A DNA stretch of 64,000 bases from Rathayibacter sp. VKM Ac-2879. Its GTDB lineage: Bacteria; Actinomycetota; Actinomycetes; Actinomycetales; Microbacteriaceae. This document shows, piece by piece, positions 44,512 through 53,456 of the stretch. Both the position numbers and the translations under genes were made by a program. The first letter of the stretch is position 1, and each line of letters opens with the position of its first letter. The notes under the pieces are model-generated. The model was not told where the DNA came from and searched no databases. It saw only the letters and a list, made by a program, of their open reading frames with translations. The DNA lies in the NCBI RefSeq assembly GCF_015351245.1, contig NZ_JADKSO010000002.1:186001-250000 (forward strand). The letters run 5' to 3'.

Positions 44512-45435
44512 CTAGGCGGCGTGCTCATCGATGAAGGCACGAGCGGCGTCGAGGTCGTCGGGGGTCTTGACGGCCAGGGTCGGCACGCCCTTGAGGCCGC
44601 GCTTCGCGAGGCCGACGAGGGCACCCGCCGGAGCCAGCTCGACGACGCCGGTGACTCCGGCCTCGGCGAACGCGGCCATGCAGAGGTCCCAGCGCACCGG
44701 CGACGCGACCTGGCCGACGAGTAGATCGAGGAACGCGGCGCCGGAGTCGACGACCGAGCCGTCACGGTTGGTCCAGAGTCGGAGACTCGGGTCGGAGGGG
44801 GAGAGCGTCGCGGCGGTCCCGGCGAGGGCGTCGCGGGCCGGAGCCATGTATCGGGTGTGGAACGCTCCCGCGACCTGGAGGGGGATCACGCGGGTCCCGG
44901 GGACCGGCTCCGCCTTGAGCGCGTCGAGCGCGTCGAGCGCGCCGGCGACCACGATCTGGCCGCCACCGTTGTAGTTGGCGGGCTCGAGGCCGAGCTCGTC
45001 GAGTCGGGCGAGGAGCGCCTCCTCGTCGCCGCCGAGCACGGCGCTCATCGCGGTCGGAGTCGCGGCGGCCGCGGCAGCCATGGCACGCGCACGCTCACGC
45101 ACGAAGACGAGGGCCTCGGCCTCCGTGAGCACGCCGGCGCCCGCCGCCGCGGTGACCTCGCCGACGGAGTGGCCGGCGATCCCGGCGATGCGCTCGCGTC
45201 GACCGCCGTCGAGCAGCGCGGCGAGGCTCACGAGCCCGGCCGAGACAAGGAGGGGCTGGGCCACGGCCGTGTCGCGGATGGTGTCCGCGTCGGACACGGT
45301 GCCGTGGGCGGCGAGGTCGATGCCGACAGCCTCCGAGTGGGAGGCGAGCTGCTCGGCGACCGAGGGGACTTCGAGCCAAGGCGAGAGGAAACCGGGGGTC
45401 TGGGAGCCCTGACCCGGGGCGACGACGACGATCAC
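44512..45435 (-). CDS. fabD: malonyl-CoA:ACP transacylase
   Basis: FabD loads malonate from malonyl-CoA onto ACP. The 307-residue protein has GQGSQTPGF near the N terminus, the nucleophile in GIAGHSVGEV (Ser90) and the catalytic histidine in AGAFHTRYM. It is the first gene of the fab cluster, 124 bases after fasR on the same strand, so that gap probably holds a separate promoter. The start is GTG 45435 giving MIVVVAPGQGSQ. Confidence 0.95.
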   Translation of the reverse strand: MIVVVAPGQGSQTPGFLSPWLEVPSVAEQLASHSEAVGIDLAAHGTVSDADTIRDTAVAQPLLVSAGLVSLAALLDGGRRERIAGIAGHSVGEVTAAAGAGVLTEAEALVFVRERARAMAAAAAATPTAMSAVLGGDEEALLARLDELGLEPANYNGGGQIVVAGALDALDALKAEPVPGTRVIPLQVAGAFHTRYMAPARDALAGTAATLSPSDPSLRLWTNRDGSVVDSGAAFLDLLVGQVASPVRWDLCMAAFAEAGVTGVVELAPAGALVGLAKRGLKGVPTLAVKTPDDLDAARAFIDEHAA

Positions 45436-45489
45436 AGGATTCAGTCTTCCGATCTGCGCTGCCGGATGCGGCGCTCTGGGGTACTGACA

Positions 45490-45513
45490 AACCGCACAGG
45501 GCTTGTCGCGGTT
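45490..45513 (-). promoter_or_regulatory. inverted repeat upstream of fabD, candidate FasR operator
   Basis: A 6-bp perfect inverted repeat (AACCGC-N12-GCGGTT) lies between fasR and fabD, about 55 bases before fabD. In Streptomyces coelicolor FasR activates the fab operon from this intergenic region. Assigning this repeat as its binding site is inference. Confidence 0.35.
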
Positions 45514-45559
45514 CTACAACGGCTCTGGCGCCTCGGCCTGAGTGAGGGTCGGCGCAGGG

Positions 45560-46831
45560 TCAGCCTCGCGGGGGGCGACGCCGGACGGTTCCGTCGGGAT
45601 CGCTCATCGAGCCGAGGATCAAGGCCGACTGGAGGATGAGGGCCTCGCGAGCACCCGTCGCGTCCCAGCCGATCACCTCGGCGACCCGCTTCAGGCGGTA
45701 CCGCACGGTATTGGGGTGCACGAAGAGCTCGCGTGCCGTCGCCTCGAGTGAACGGCCGTTGTCGAGGTACGCCCACAGCGTGGTCAGCAGCTCGGTCGAG
45801 TGCTTCTGGAGGGGTCGGTAGATCTGCGTGATGAGGCTCTGCCGCGCGAGGGGATCACCCGCCAGGGCGCGCTCGGGCAGGAGATCGTCCGCGCTGACCG
45901 GCCGCGGCGCATTGCGCCACGAGCGGGCGACCGCGAAACCGGCGAGAGCCGCTCGCGCGCTTCGGGACGCCTCGACGAGGGTCGGTACCTCATGACCGAG
46001 CACGAGGTGCCCCGAGCCGAAGCCCGGCTCGAGCGCCTCCGCGATCTCGAGGAACGCGACCGGGGCCTCGGTGGCGGCGGTATCGCTCGGCTCGGCTCGG
46101 CCGATCACGAGCACCAGCCGACTGCCCTGCACGCCGATCAGGACATCGGCGTCCATGTGGCGCGCTGTCCGGCGCAGCTGGTCGACGTCGAGCATCTTCG
46201 GCGCGGTGCCGACAAGCACCGCGACTTCCCCGTGACCGTGCCAGCCGAGGGCGGCGATGCGGCTGGGGAGTTCGTCGTCGGCCTCGCCCGTGAGGATCGA
46301 GTCGACCACGAGGGCCTCGAGGCGCGCATCCCACAGGCCCCGCGCCTCCGCCGCCCTGGCGTAGACGTCGGCGGCCGCGAACGCGATCTCGCGGGAGTAG
46401 AGCAGGATCGCCTCGCGAAGGTCCTCGCCGCCGTTCTTGATGCGGTCCTCGACCACCTCGACGGTGACCTTGATGAGCTGCAGGGTCTGCGTCAGCGACA
46501 CCGAGCGGAGCAGCTCTCTCGGAGCCGCGCCGAACACGTCGGCCGCGATCCACGGCGTTGCCGAGGGGTCGTCGAACCACGAGATGAACGACGTGATACC
46601 CGCCTGGGCGACGAGCCCCACGGCCGAACGACGGCCGGGGGGCATGCTGCCGTACCAGGGCAGCGTGTCCTCGAGGCGTGTGATGGTCTGGGTCGACAGC
46701 TCACCCGAGAGCGTGCGCAGCCAGGCGAGGGTCTGCTCCTTCGTGCGCGGAGCGCCCGGCCGGGTGGCCGGACGCTCCGCGGCGGGAGCAGGACCCCGCC
46801 CTGGCGACGCAGCGGGTTCTTGCGAGAGCAC
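45560..46831 (-). CDS. fasR: PucR-type transcriptional regulator, FasR ortholog candidate
   Basis: This 423-residue protein has the PucR architecture: an N-terminal sensor-like region, a GGDEF-like middle (about 160-280) and a C-terminal helix-turn-helix in SLEATARELFVHPNTVRYRL. In Streptomyces coelicolor the PucR-like activator FasR sits immediately upstream of fabD-fabH-acpP-fabF and drives fatty-acid synthesis; the same position and layout here support orthology. GTG 46831 is the first good start after the aceE stop, leaving 11 bases between the two genes, so aceE and fasR may be cotranscribed. An effector ligand is unknown. Confidence 0.88.
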   Translation of the reverse strand: MLSQEPAASPGRGPAPAAERPATRPGAPRTKEQTLAWLRTLSGELSTQTITRLEDTLPWYGSMPPGRRSAVGLVAQAGITSFISWFDDPSATPWIAADVFGAAPRELLRSVSLTQTLQLIKVTVEVVEDRIKNGGEDLREAILLYSREIAFAAADVYARAAEARGLWDARLEALVVDSILTGEADDELPSRIAALGWHGHGEVAVLVGTAPKMLDVDQLRRTARHMDADVLIGVQGSRLVLVIGRAEPSDTAATEAPVAFLEIAEALEPGFGSGHLVLGHEVPTLVEASRSARAALAGFAVARSWRNAPRPVSADDLLPERALAGDPLARQSLITQIYRPLQKHSTELLTTLWAYLDNGRSLEATARELFVHPNTVRYRLKRVAEVIGWDATGAREALILQSALILGSMSDPDGTVRRRPPRG

Positions 46832-46842
46832 CGACTCGTCCG

Positions 46843-49569
46843 TCAGCTCTCGCCGCCCGCGTTGCCGGTGGTGCCGGCGGTCACGTCGAGGAGGCGGTAC
46901 TTCTCGATCGCCTGCACCGCGAGCGACGGGTCGACCTCTCCGCGCTTGGCGAGCAGCTGCAGGGTGCGCACCACGACCGACGGACCGTCGATCTGGAAGT
47001 AGCGCCGCGCGGCCGCACGGGTGTCGGAGAAGCCGAAGTCGTCCGCTCCGAGCGTCGCGAAGTCGCCCGGGATGAACTGTCGCAGCTGGTCGGGGACCTG
47101 GTGAGAGAAGTCGGACACGGCGACGAAGGGACCCTTCGCGTCGGACAGCTTCTGCGTCACATACGGCACCTGCTCCTCCTCCTGGGGGTGGAGGAAGTTG
47201 TGCTGCTCGGCCTTGATCCCGTCGCGGCGGAGCTCGTTCCACGAGGTGACCGACCAGACGTCGGCCGATACACCCCAGTCTTCGGCGAGGAGCTTCTGCG
47301 CCTCGATGGCCCACGGGACCGCGACTCCGGAGGCGAGCAGCTGCGCTTTCGGGCCGTCCCACTGGCCCCACGAGATGCGGTGGATGCCGCGGACGATGCC
47401 CTCGACATCGACGTCCTCCGGCTCCTTGGGCTGCACGATCGGCTCGTTGTAGACCGTGATGTAGTACATGACGTTCGGGTCGGAGTGCGAGCCGCCGTAC
47501 ATGCGGTCGAGACCGGACTGCACGATGTGCGCGATCTCGTAGCCGTACGCCGGGTCGTAGCTGACGACCGCCGGGTTGGTCGCCGCGAGGATCGGGGAAT
47601 GCCCGTCGGCGTGCTGGAGGCCCTCACCGGTGAGCGTCGTGCGCCCGGCCGTCGCGCCGATCATGAAGCCGCGGCTCATCATGTCGCCGGCCGCCCAGAT
47701 CGCGTCTCCCGTGCGCTGGAACCCGAACATCGAGTAGAAGACGTACACCGGGATGAGCGGCTCGCCCTGCGTCGAATAAGAGGTGCCGATCGCGGTGAAC
47801 GCCGCGAGGGCGCCCGCCTCGTTGATGCCGACGTGGAGGATCTGACCCTGCGGGCTCTCCTTGTAGGCGAGCAGCAGCTCGCGGTCGACAGAGGTGTAGT
47901 GCTGACCGCGCGGGTTGTAGATCTTCGCGTTCGGGAAGAACGCGTCCATGCCGAAGGTGCGCGCCTCGTCAGGGATGATGGGGACGACGCGGTTGCCGAA
48001 GTCCTTCGAGCGCAAGATGTCCTTGAGGATGCGGACGAACGCCATCGTCGTGGCGATCTCCTGTGTTCCCGAGCCCTTCTTGCCCACGGTGTACGCCGAG
48101 TCGTCGGGGAGGGTGATCTGCGTGTACTTCGAGCGACGCTCGGGCACGTAGCCGCCGAGCGCACGACGACGCTCCTGCAGGTACTGGATCGCCTCGTCGT
48201 CCTGTCCCGGGTGGTAGTACGGCGGGAGGTAGGGGTTTTCCTCAAGCTGCGCGTCCGTGATCGGGATCCGCATGGTGTCGCGGAAGCCCTTCAGGTTGTC
48301 GAGAGTCATCTTCTTCATCTGGTGGGTCGCGTTGCGGCCCTCGAAGCTGCGGCCGAGACCGTAGCCCTTGATGGTGTGGGCGAGGATGACCGTCGGCTGG
48401 CCCTTGTGCTCGGTCGCGGCCTTCATGGCGGCGTAGATCTTGCGGTAGTCGTGGCCACCGCGGCGCAGACCCCAGATCTGCTCGTCGGTGTAGTCCTCGA
48501 CGAGCTTCCTGGCGCGCGGGTCGCGGCCGAAGAAGTTCTCGCGAACGTAGGCGCCGTCCTCGGTCTTGTAGGTCTGGAAGTCGCCGTCGGGTGTCTTGTT
48601 CATCAGATCGAGCAGAGCGCCCTCGGTGTCGCGGGCGAGCAGCTCGTCCCACTCGCGACCCCAGATGAGCTTGATGACGTTCCAGCCCGCCCCTCGGAAG
48701 TACGACTCGAGCTCCTGCACGATCTTGCCGTTGCCGCGGACGGGTCCGTCGAGGCGCTGGAGGTTGCAGTTGACGATGAAGTTGAGGTTGTCGAGACCAT
48801 CGTTCGCGGCGACCTGGAGCTGGCCTCGCGACTCGACCTCGTCCATCTCGCCGTCGCCGAGGAACGCCCAGACCTGCTGGTCGGACGCGTCCTTGATGCC
48901 ACGGTTGGTGAGGTACCTGTTGGCCTGCGCCTGATAGATCGCGTTGATCGGGCCGAGCCCCATCGAGACGGTCGGGAACTGCCAGAACTCGGGCATGAGG
49001 CGCGGGTGCGGGTAACTCGAGAGCCCACCGCCCTGGTGCGACTTCTCTTGGCGGAAGCCGTCGAGCTGGTGCTCGGTCAGGCGACCTTCGAGGAAGGCGC
49101 GCGCGTAGGGGCCGGGGGAGGCGTGGCCCTGGATGAAGACCTGGTCGCCGCCTCCCGGGTGGTCTTGCCCCCGGAAGAAGTGGTTGAAGCCGACCTCGTA
49201 GAGCGAGGCGCTCGACGCGTACGTCGAGATGTGGCCGCCGACTCCGATGCCGGGGCGCTGAGCGCGGTGCACGAGGATCGCCGCGTTCCAGCGGATCCAG
49301 GCGCGGTAGCGGCGCTCGACGTCCTCGTCGCCCGGGAAGTCGGGCTCGTTCTCGGCCGCGATCGTGTTGATGTAGTCCGTGGTGGGCACCATCGGCACGC
49401 CGAGGTGCAGCTCCTTCGAGCGCTTGAGGAGGCTGAGCATGACGTCGCGCCCGCGCCCCGCTCCGCGTTCCTGGACGAGCGCGTCGAGCGACTCGTTCCA
49501 CTCCGACGTTTCCTCGGGGTCCGAGTCCACGTGACCGACGGAATACGGGTCCTGATCGTTAACAGTCAC
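46843..49569 (-). CDS. aceE: pyruvate dehydrogenase E1 component, homodimeric type
   Basis: AceE decarboxylates pyruvate and passes the acetyl group to the E2 lipoyl domain to make acetyl-CoA. The 908-residue protein has the homodimeric (AceE) layout: an N-terminal region ending in [17 protein letters not shown], the thiamine diphosphate site [20 protein letters not shown], a later [20 protein letters not shown] segment and a transketolase C-terminal domain. The start chosen is GTG 49569 ([12 protein letters not shown]) with a GAGAGG site. It sits upstream of fasR and fab genes and thus couples acetyl-CoA supply to fatty-acid synthesis. Confidence 0.96.
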   Translation of the reverse strand: MTVNDQDPYSVGHVDSDPEETSEWNESLDALVQERGAGRGRDVMLSLLKRSKELHLGVPMVPTTDYINTIAAENEPDFPGDEDVERRYRAWIRWNAAILVHRAQRPGIGVGGHISTYASSASLYEVGFNHFFRGQDHPGGGDQVFIQGHASPGPYARAFLEGRLTEHQLDGFRQEKSHQGGGLSSYPHPRLMPEFWQFPTVSMGLGPINAIYQAQANRYLTNRGIKDASDQQVWAFLGDGEMDEVESRGQLQVAANDGLDNLNFIVNCNLQRLDGPVRGNGKIVQELESYFRGAGWNVIKLIWGREWDELLARDTEGALLDLMNKTPDGDFQTYKTEDGAYVRENFFGRDPRARKLVEDYTDEQIWGLRRGGHDYRKIYAAMKAATEHKGQPTVILAHTIKGYGLGRSFEGRNATHQMKKMTLDNLKGFRDTMRIPITDAQLEENPYLPPYYHPGQDDEAIQYLQERRRALGGYVPERRSKYTQITLPDDSAYTVGKKGSGTQEIATTMAFVRILKDILRSKDFGNRVVPIIPDEARTFGMDAFFPNAKIYNPRGQHYTSVDRELLLAYKESPQGQILHVGINEAGALAAFTAIGTSYSTQGEPLIPVYVFYSMFGFQRTGDAIWAAGDMMSRGFMIGATAGRTTLTGEGLQHADGHSPILAATNPAVVSYDPAYGYEIAHIVQSGLDRMYGGSHSDPNVMYYITVYNEPIVQPKEPEDVDVEGIVRGIHRISWGQWDGPKAQLLASGVAVPWAIEAQKLLAEDWGVSADVWSVTSWNELRRDGIKAEQHNFLHPQEEEQVPYVTQKLSDAKGPFVAVSDFSHQVPDQLRQFIPGDFATLGADDFGFSDTRAAARRYFQIDGPSVVVRTLQLLAKRGEVDPSLAVQAIEKYRLLDVTAGTTGNAGGES

Positions 49570-49892
49570 CCTCGACCTCTCTCTGGGGGCAGATCGTGCC
49601 CGAGACATCACTCTCATGAAGTGGTGCGGATCCGCGCGCTCCAGGGCTCGGTTCTCGAGCTGCGCGCAGGCACCCGTGCAAGCCTAGCGATTCCGCCGAT
49701 GTGTGGCGATCCACGATGGATGCGCACAGGTGTCTGTAGGAGTGCGCCAGCCGTCGCGCGGTCGACCGTCGGCGCCGCCTCCCGGTGGAGTGGACAGGAA
49801 TGTCTCTGCTTTCTTGGCGGATGCCCGACGCGGGTCTAGCATTGCCCCTCGTGCTCGCGCGACTCTCGTGCGCACGGAAGGACATCCGGCCG
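49570..49892 (-). other. divergent intergenic region aceE/peroxiredoxin
   Basis: These 323 bases hold the regulatory region of aceE and of the peroxiredoxin gene on opposite strands. I see no classical promoter, RNA or repeat in them. Short open frames here lack codon support. Confidence 0.4.
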
Positions 49893-50366
49893 ATGGCTCT
49901 CGAGAAGCTGACCCTGGCTCCCGATTTCGAACTCGCGAATCAGTACGGCGAGCGCATCCAGTTGGGCGACTTCCACGGGCGCCGCAACGTCGCCCTGGTG
50001 TTCTTCCCCCTCGCCTTCTCGGGCACGTGCACGGGCGAGTTCTGCGCCCTGCGCGAGAACCTCTCGCTTTTCGAGCATGCGGACGTCGAGCTGATCGGCA
50101 TCTCCGTCGACTCCAAGCACACCCTTCGGGCCTGGGGTGAGACGCAGGGCTACGACTTCACGCTGCTCTCGGACTTCTGGCCTCACGGCGACGTCGCGAA
50201 GCAGTACGGAATATTCCTGGAAGGCAAGGGCTACGCGACGCGCGCGACCTTCCTCATCGACAGGCAGGGTGTGATCCGCGAGAGCTTCCTCACCGCTCCC
50301 GGCGAGGCGCGCTCGATCGACGCCTACCGTGCGGCGATCGACGCACTGGCGCCGGCACACGCCTGA
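49893..50366 (+). CDS. peroxiredoxin, AhpE-like with PrxQ-type second cysteine
   Basis: This 157-residue thiol peroxidase has FFPLAFSGTCTGEFCALREN, giving peroxidatic C46, and FTLLSDFWPHGDVAKQYG, the signature of mycobacterial AhpE. Unlike one-cysteine AhpE it has a second cysteine five positions later (C51), the CX4C spacing of PrxQ/BCP-type atypical two-cysteine enzymes. It should reduce hydroperoxides using a mycothiol- or thioredoxin-type partner. The start MALEKLTLAP is chosen because upstream codons have no family similarity and GGAAGGAC precedes it. Confidence 0.9.
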   Translation: MALEKLTLAPDFELANQYGERIQLGDFHGRRNVALVFFPLAFSGTCTGEFCALRENLSLFEHADVELIGISVDSKHTLRAWGETQGYDFTLLSDFWPHGDVAKQYGIFLEGKGYATRATFLIDRQGVIRESFLTAPGEARSIDAYRAAIDALAPAHA

Positions 50367-50387
50367 CGCGCCCCCGCGCCCCCCTCT

Positions 50388-50452
50388 TCCGCGAGATGCC
50401 ACTTATGAGGGGCTCGCTCGGCGTGTCGTACGCATAAGTGGCATCTCGCGGA
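50388..50452. repeat. palindromic repeat element, copy 1
   Basis: Perfect 20-bp inverted arms (50388-50407 with 50433-50452) flank a 25-base centre. It lies between convergent genes, where it could also terminate transcription, but a second copy at 63498-63558 shares the arms and the central GGCGTGTCG and is not between convergent genes, so it is a dispersed element. Confidence 0.8.
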
Positions 50453-50456
50453 GGCG

Positions 50457-51152
50457 TCAGTTGAGGATGTTGACCGCGCGCGAGATCACCAGCGCGAGCA
50501 GGACGAAGCCGGTGAACGCCTCCGCGATCATCAGCAGCTTCATGCGGGCCGAGAGCGGCATGGTGTCGGTCGGGCTGAACGCCATCGTGTTCGTGGTCGA
50601 GACGGCCAGGTAGTCGACGAAGCCGGGACGCCAGTCGGCGCGCTCGGAAGAGGTGGCCGCCACCTCCGCGGCGGTGTCGCCGTAGGTGTCCTGCGGAAAC
50701 GCGAAGTCTGCGGGAGGCAGCTCGGCGCGCTCCAGTGTTCCGCGCGCCACCGGCCCGCCGCGGTCGAGCTCCCAGAAGAGCAACGCGTAGGCGACGACGT
50801 TGGTCACCCAGACCTGCAGCGCCGTCAGCAGCAGCGCGGGACCGTCCGCCCGGCCGTCGACGAGGTCGATGACCACCGCGACCACGTTCACCTGGTTCGC
50901 GACGGCAAGGACGATGGCGAGCGAGATCGAGATGCCGCGCGACCACTCCGTCTCGGTGTCGAGCCGGTGCGGGTTCACGACGAAGAGCGGCACGAGCAGC
51001 GCCAGCGTCAGCCCTGCCGCGACGAGCCGGACCACGGACGTCTCGGGACTCGCGCCGACCACGTTGAGCACGACGGCTACCAGAATCGCGGCGGAGGCCG
51101 GCCAGCGGCTCTCGGCGCGGCGTCGCGCTCGCGCCTCCTGGGTCTCGGTCAT
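50457..51152 (-). CDS. membrane protein with channel-like C-terminal half
   Basis: This 231-residue protein has about six hydrophobic segments. The C-terminal part reads DYLAVSTTNTMAFSPTDTMP then LSARMKLLMIAEAF, laid out like a pore helix, selectivity loop and last helix of two-helix (Ion_trans_2) potassium channels, but the TVGYG filter is replaced by TTNTMAFS. DUF1345-type proteins have a similar non-canonical loop. A cation channel is possible, but no potassium selectivity can be claimed. The ATG at 51152 follows a leaderless -10. Confidence 0.7.
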   Translation of the reverse strand: MTETQEARARRRAESRWPASAAILVAVVLNVVGASPETSVVRLVAAGLTLALLVPLFVVNPHRLDTETEWSRGISISLAIVLAVANQVNVVAVVIDLVDGRADGPALLLTALQVWVTNVVAYALLFWELDRGGPVARGTLERAELPPADFAFPQDTYGDTAAEVAATSSERADWRPGFVDYLAVSTTNTMAFSPTDTMPLSARMKLLMIAEAFTGFVLLALVISRAVNILN

Positions 51153-51158
51153 GTGCCG

Positions 51159-51164
51159 AGGGTA
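51159..51164 (-). promoter_or_regulatory. -10 element of the channel-like gene, leaderless
   Basis: TACCCT is followed by 6 bases and the ATG at 51152, with no ribosome-binding site. Confidence 0.55.
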
Positions 51165-51268
51165 GCGGGAGACGGGACGTGTCCCCTCCTGGCGGGTCCT
51201 CGTGCGGGAGGCGCGCCGCGCGAGCTGCTGTAAGGTCGAGGCGATCGTTCGCGGTTCGGCCGCGGTCG

Positions 51269-51341
51269 GGGCCTTTAGCTCAGTTGGTAGAGCGCCACGT
51301 TTACACCGTGGATGTCATCGGTTCGAGCCCGGTAGGGCCCA
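51269..51341 (+). tRNA. tRNA-Val (TAC)
   Basis: A complete 73-base cloverleaf: acceptor 51269-51275 with 51334-51340 (one T-G pair), D-arm AGCTCAGTTGGTAGAGC, anticodon stem CCACG/CGTGG with loop TTTACAC giving anticodon TAC, T-arm ATCGG-TTCGAGC-CCGGT, discriminator A. CCA is not encoded. A TAAGGT -10-like element lies 33 bases upstream (51231-51236). Confidence 0.97.
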
Positions 51342-51396
51342 CGCGGGGCTGGCGGCCGACGCTGTCTACGACGCCCAGCGGAGAGGCAACGCGCCC

Positions 51397-51741
51397 TCAG
51401 CGCGACTGGCGCCTCTTGTAGGGCTTTGGCTGGCCCTTCACGATGGGTGCGCGGCCGGTGCCCTTGGAGGCCTTGGCCTTGCCTCCTGCACTCGGTGCCG
51501 CCTCCGGCTCATCGCCGAGCGCGGCGAGCTCGGCGCGCGCCTGGGCGAGGCGCTGGCGCCCCGCGGCGGTGAGAGTCGTGGTCGACGCTCCCGGCTCGAA
51601 CAGCGGCCGACCAAGGTCGAACTCGACGGCCTCGACGGAGGAGTCGAGCTTTCGCCGCGAGATGCCGAGCTTCTCGGCGGCGCGGACGAAATGGAGCTCC
51701 TCGGCGACCGCCACGAAGTGACGCAGCTGACTGATCTTCAT
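51397..51741 (-). CDS. stand-alone LysR-type helix-turn-helix protein
   Basis: This 114-residue protein has a LysR N-terminal HTH (MKISQLRHFVAVAEELHFVR, then AAEKLGISRRKLDSSV and LTAAGRQRLAQARAELAALG) but no effector-binding domain; the C-terminal 35 residues are a Lys/Arg/Gly-rich tail. It is about one third the length of normal LysR regulators and shows no sign of being cut, since the stop is clean and no LysR substrate domain is visible nearby. It may act as a small DNA-binding protein. A GAAGGG site precedes the ATG. Confidence 0.75.
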   Translation of the reverse strand: MKISQLRHFVAVAEELHFVRAAEKLGISRRKLDSSVEAVEFDLGRPLFEPGASTTTLTAAGRQRLAQARAELAALGDEPEAAPSAGGKAKASKGTGRAPIVKGQPKPYKRRQSR

Positions 51742-51815
51742 CACGAACCCTTCACGGCCGCTCCCTGCGGTGTGACCACGGTACGCGGTCCCGGCTCCCC
51801 GCATGGTCGCCGCCA

Positions 51816-51844
51816 TTGCCCTCCACCGGCCCCAGCCCTAGCAT
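51816..51844 (+). promoter_or_regulatory. promoter of the RibD-type reductase gene
   Basis: TTGCCC (51816-51821) and TAGCAT (51839-51844) are 17 bases apart and lie 44 bases before the ATG at 51888. Confidence 0.5.
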
Positions 51845-51887
51845 CTCGCCAGGGGCGGCACCCGACACCGTCCGCAGAGAGGCGGAC

Positions 51888-52448
51888 ATGGGCGCGCTCA
51901 TCTACAGCGGGATCGTGTCGCTGGACGGCTACACCGCGGACGAGACCGGTGGGTTCGGCTGGGCCGAACCCCGACCCGAGGTGCACAGCTTCATCAACGA
52001 GCGCACGATGCCCGTGCGCACCTTTTACTTCGGGCGGCGCATGTACGAGACGATGCGGGCCTGGGAGACGCCCTTCGCTCTCGCGGAGGAGTACACCTTC
52101 ATCCGTGATTTCCAGCAGATCTGGCATGCGGCGGACAAGATCGTCCACTCGACCACGCTGACAGGTGTGACGACCCGGCGGACGACCCTCGAGCGAGCCT
52201 TCGATCCGGTCGCCGTCGCCTCGGCCGTGCGCGCGAGCGAGCACGACTCCGTGATCGCCGGCCCGGGGCTCGCCTCCCACGCCCTCCTGGCAGGCGTGGT
52301 CGACGAGATCCAGCTCTACACGGTGCCCGTCACAGTCGGCGGTGGGACGCCGTTCTTCCCGCGCGGGATGAAGGCCCGGCTCGAACTGCGGGAGGAGCGG
52401 CGCTTCAGGGACGGGACGGTGTTCCTCCGCTACAGCGTGCGCCACTGA
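51888..52448 (+). CDS. dihydrofolate reductase family protein (RibD C-terminal fold)
   Basis: This 186-residue protein has the RibD_C/DHFR-like NADPH-binding fold: IYSGIVSLDGYTADETGGFG at the start, FGRRMYETMRAW in the middle, and SVIAGPGLASHALLAGVVDE followed by VTVGGGTPFFPRG. These small proteins are common in actinobacteria and mostly of unknown substrate; few are true dihydrofolate reductases. An AGAGAGG ribosome site precedes the ATG. It is followed by a convergent patatin gene. Confidence 0.88.
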   Translation: MGALIYSGIVSLDGYTADETGGFGWAEPRPEVHSFINERTMPVRTFYFGRRMYETMRAWETPFALAEEYTFIRDFQQIWHAADKIVHSTTLTGVTTRRTTLERAFDPVAVASAVRASEHDSVIAGPGLASHALLAGVVDEIQLYTVPVTVGGGTPFFPRGMKARLELREERRFRDGTVFLRYSVRH

Positions 52449-52465
52449 GGAGGCTTCGACCGGAC

Positions 52466-53320
52466 TCAGGCGTCGACGAGGGCGGTGATCCGTGAGGCGA
52501 GGCGCGCGCCCTGAGCCCGCCCGGCCTGCGCGGAAGCGGCTCGGACCGCCGGGTCGAGTGAGTTCGGTCCGAACGCGGCGATCGAGTCGCTGTCGGCGTA
52601 GACGACCTCGACCCGCGAGCCCGCGAGAGCATCGAGCTCAGCGGTCGGGATGAGGCCTGCTCCGGGCGTCCCGACGCCGGGCAGGGGAGTCACGATGAGC
52701 ACCCAGTCGGCGCCCGCGGCGAGGTCGGCGTTGCTGCCGGAACGGACGCCTCCGTCCATATAGCGCACGCCGTCGATCGTGACGGCGGGCCAGACTCCGG
52801 GCACGGCGCAGCTCGCCGCGATGGCGTCGACCAGCTCGACTCCGCTCTCGCGGTCGAAGACACGCAGTGCGCCTGTCGCCGTGTCGACCGCGGTGATGAG
52901 GAGGCGTCGCTCGGGCCAGTCCGCACCGTCGACGCGGGCCTCGATGACGGCGCGCCGCGTCTCCTCCGACAGCGTGGGCGTCTCGAGCGCGAGAACACCG
53001 AGGCGGCGACGGGCATCGTCGGGCGAGCTGGCGCCCTCGACGGCAGCGGCCCACTGGGCCTGCAGCAGCTCGCCGTCGATGTCGGCACCGATCTCGGCGG
53101 ACTCCTCGCGCAGCTGCGCGGCGTACGCCTCGTCCAGACCGATGCCGGTGCTCAGCTGGGCGGCGACCGCCGACCCTGCTGACGTGCCGATCAGTGTCGT
53201 CTCGGGCGAGAGGAGGCGGTGGACCGTCGAGGGGGCCGCATCCGCGAGGCCGCGGAGGACCCCGAGCTCCCACGCGATCCCGGCGAGGCCGCCGCCGGCG
53301 AGGACGAGTGCACCAGACAT
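52466..53320 (-). CDS. patatin-like phospholipase family protein, second copy
   Basis: This 284-residue protein has the patatin layout: GGGLAGIAWELGVL loop, nucleophile elbow GTSAGS (Ser near residue 47) and dyad Asp in YMDGGVRSGSNADLAAGAD. It shares order and several segments with the gene at 21414-22316 and is clearly a paralog. It encodes no signal peptide, so it should hydrolyse lipids inside the cell; the substrate is unknown. The RsbU-like gene upstream is on the same strand, 137 bases away. Confidence 0.88.
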   Translation of the reverse strand: MSGALVLAGGGLAGIAWELGVLRGLADAAPSTVHRLLSPETTLIGTSAGSAVAAQLSTGIGLDEAYAAQLREESAEIGADIDGELLQAQWAAAVEGASSPDDARRRLGVLALETPTLSEETRRAVIEARVDGADWPERRLLITAVDTATGALRVFDRESGVELVDAIAASCAVPGVWPAVTIDGVRYMDGGVRSGSNADLAAGADWVLIVTPLPGVGTPGAGLIPTAELDALAGSRVEVVYADSDSIAAFGPNSLDPAVRAASAQAGRAQGARLASRITALVDA

Positions 53321-53456
53321 GGCGATGTTCCCTTCGAATCGATCGGAGCGGCGACCGACGTCACGCCGCGGGAGTCACGCTGCCACATCCCGATCGGAAC
53401 AGCATCGGCGCGCGATCAGAATGCTGTCAGCCCCGCGTCAGACTGTGCTCCGCCGA

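Noticed and set aside
47101-49839. Plus-strand open frame of 912 codons across aceE
   Set aside because: It lies antisense to aceE and shows the same shadow composition; aceE motifs are clear on the other strand.
50388-50452. Palindrome as a simple bidirectional terminator
   Set aside because: A homologous copy at 63498-63558 is located upstream of a gene start, so termination does not explain both; a dispersed element fits better.
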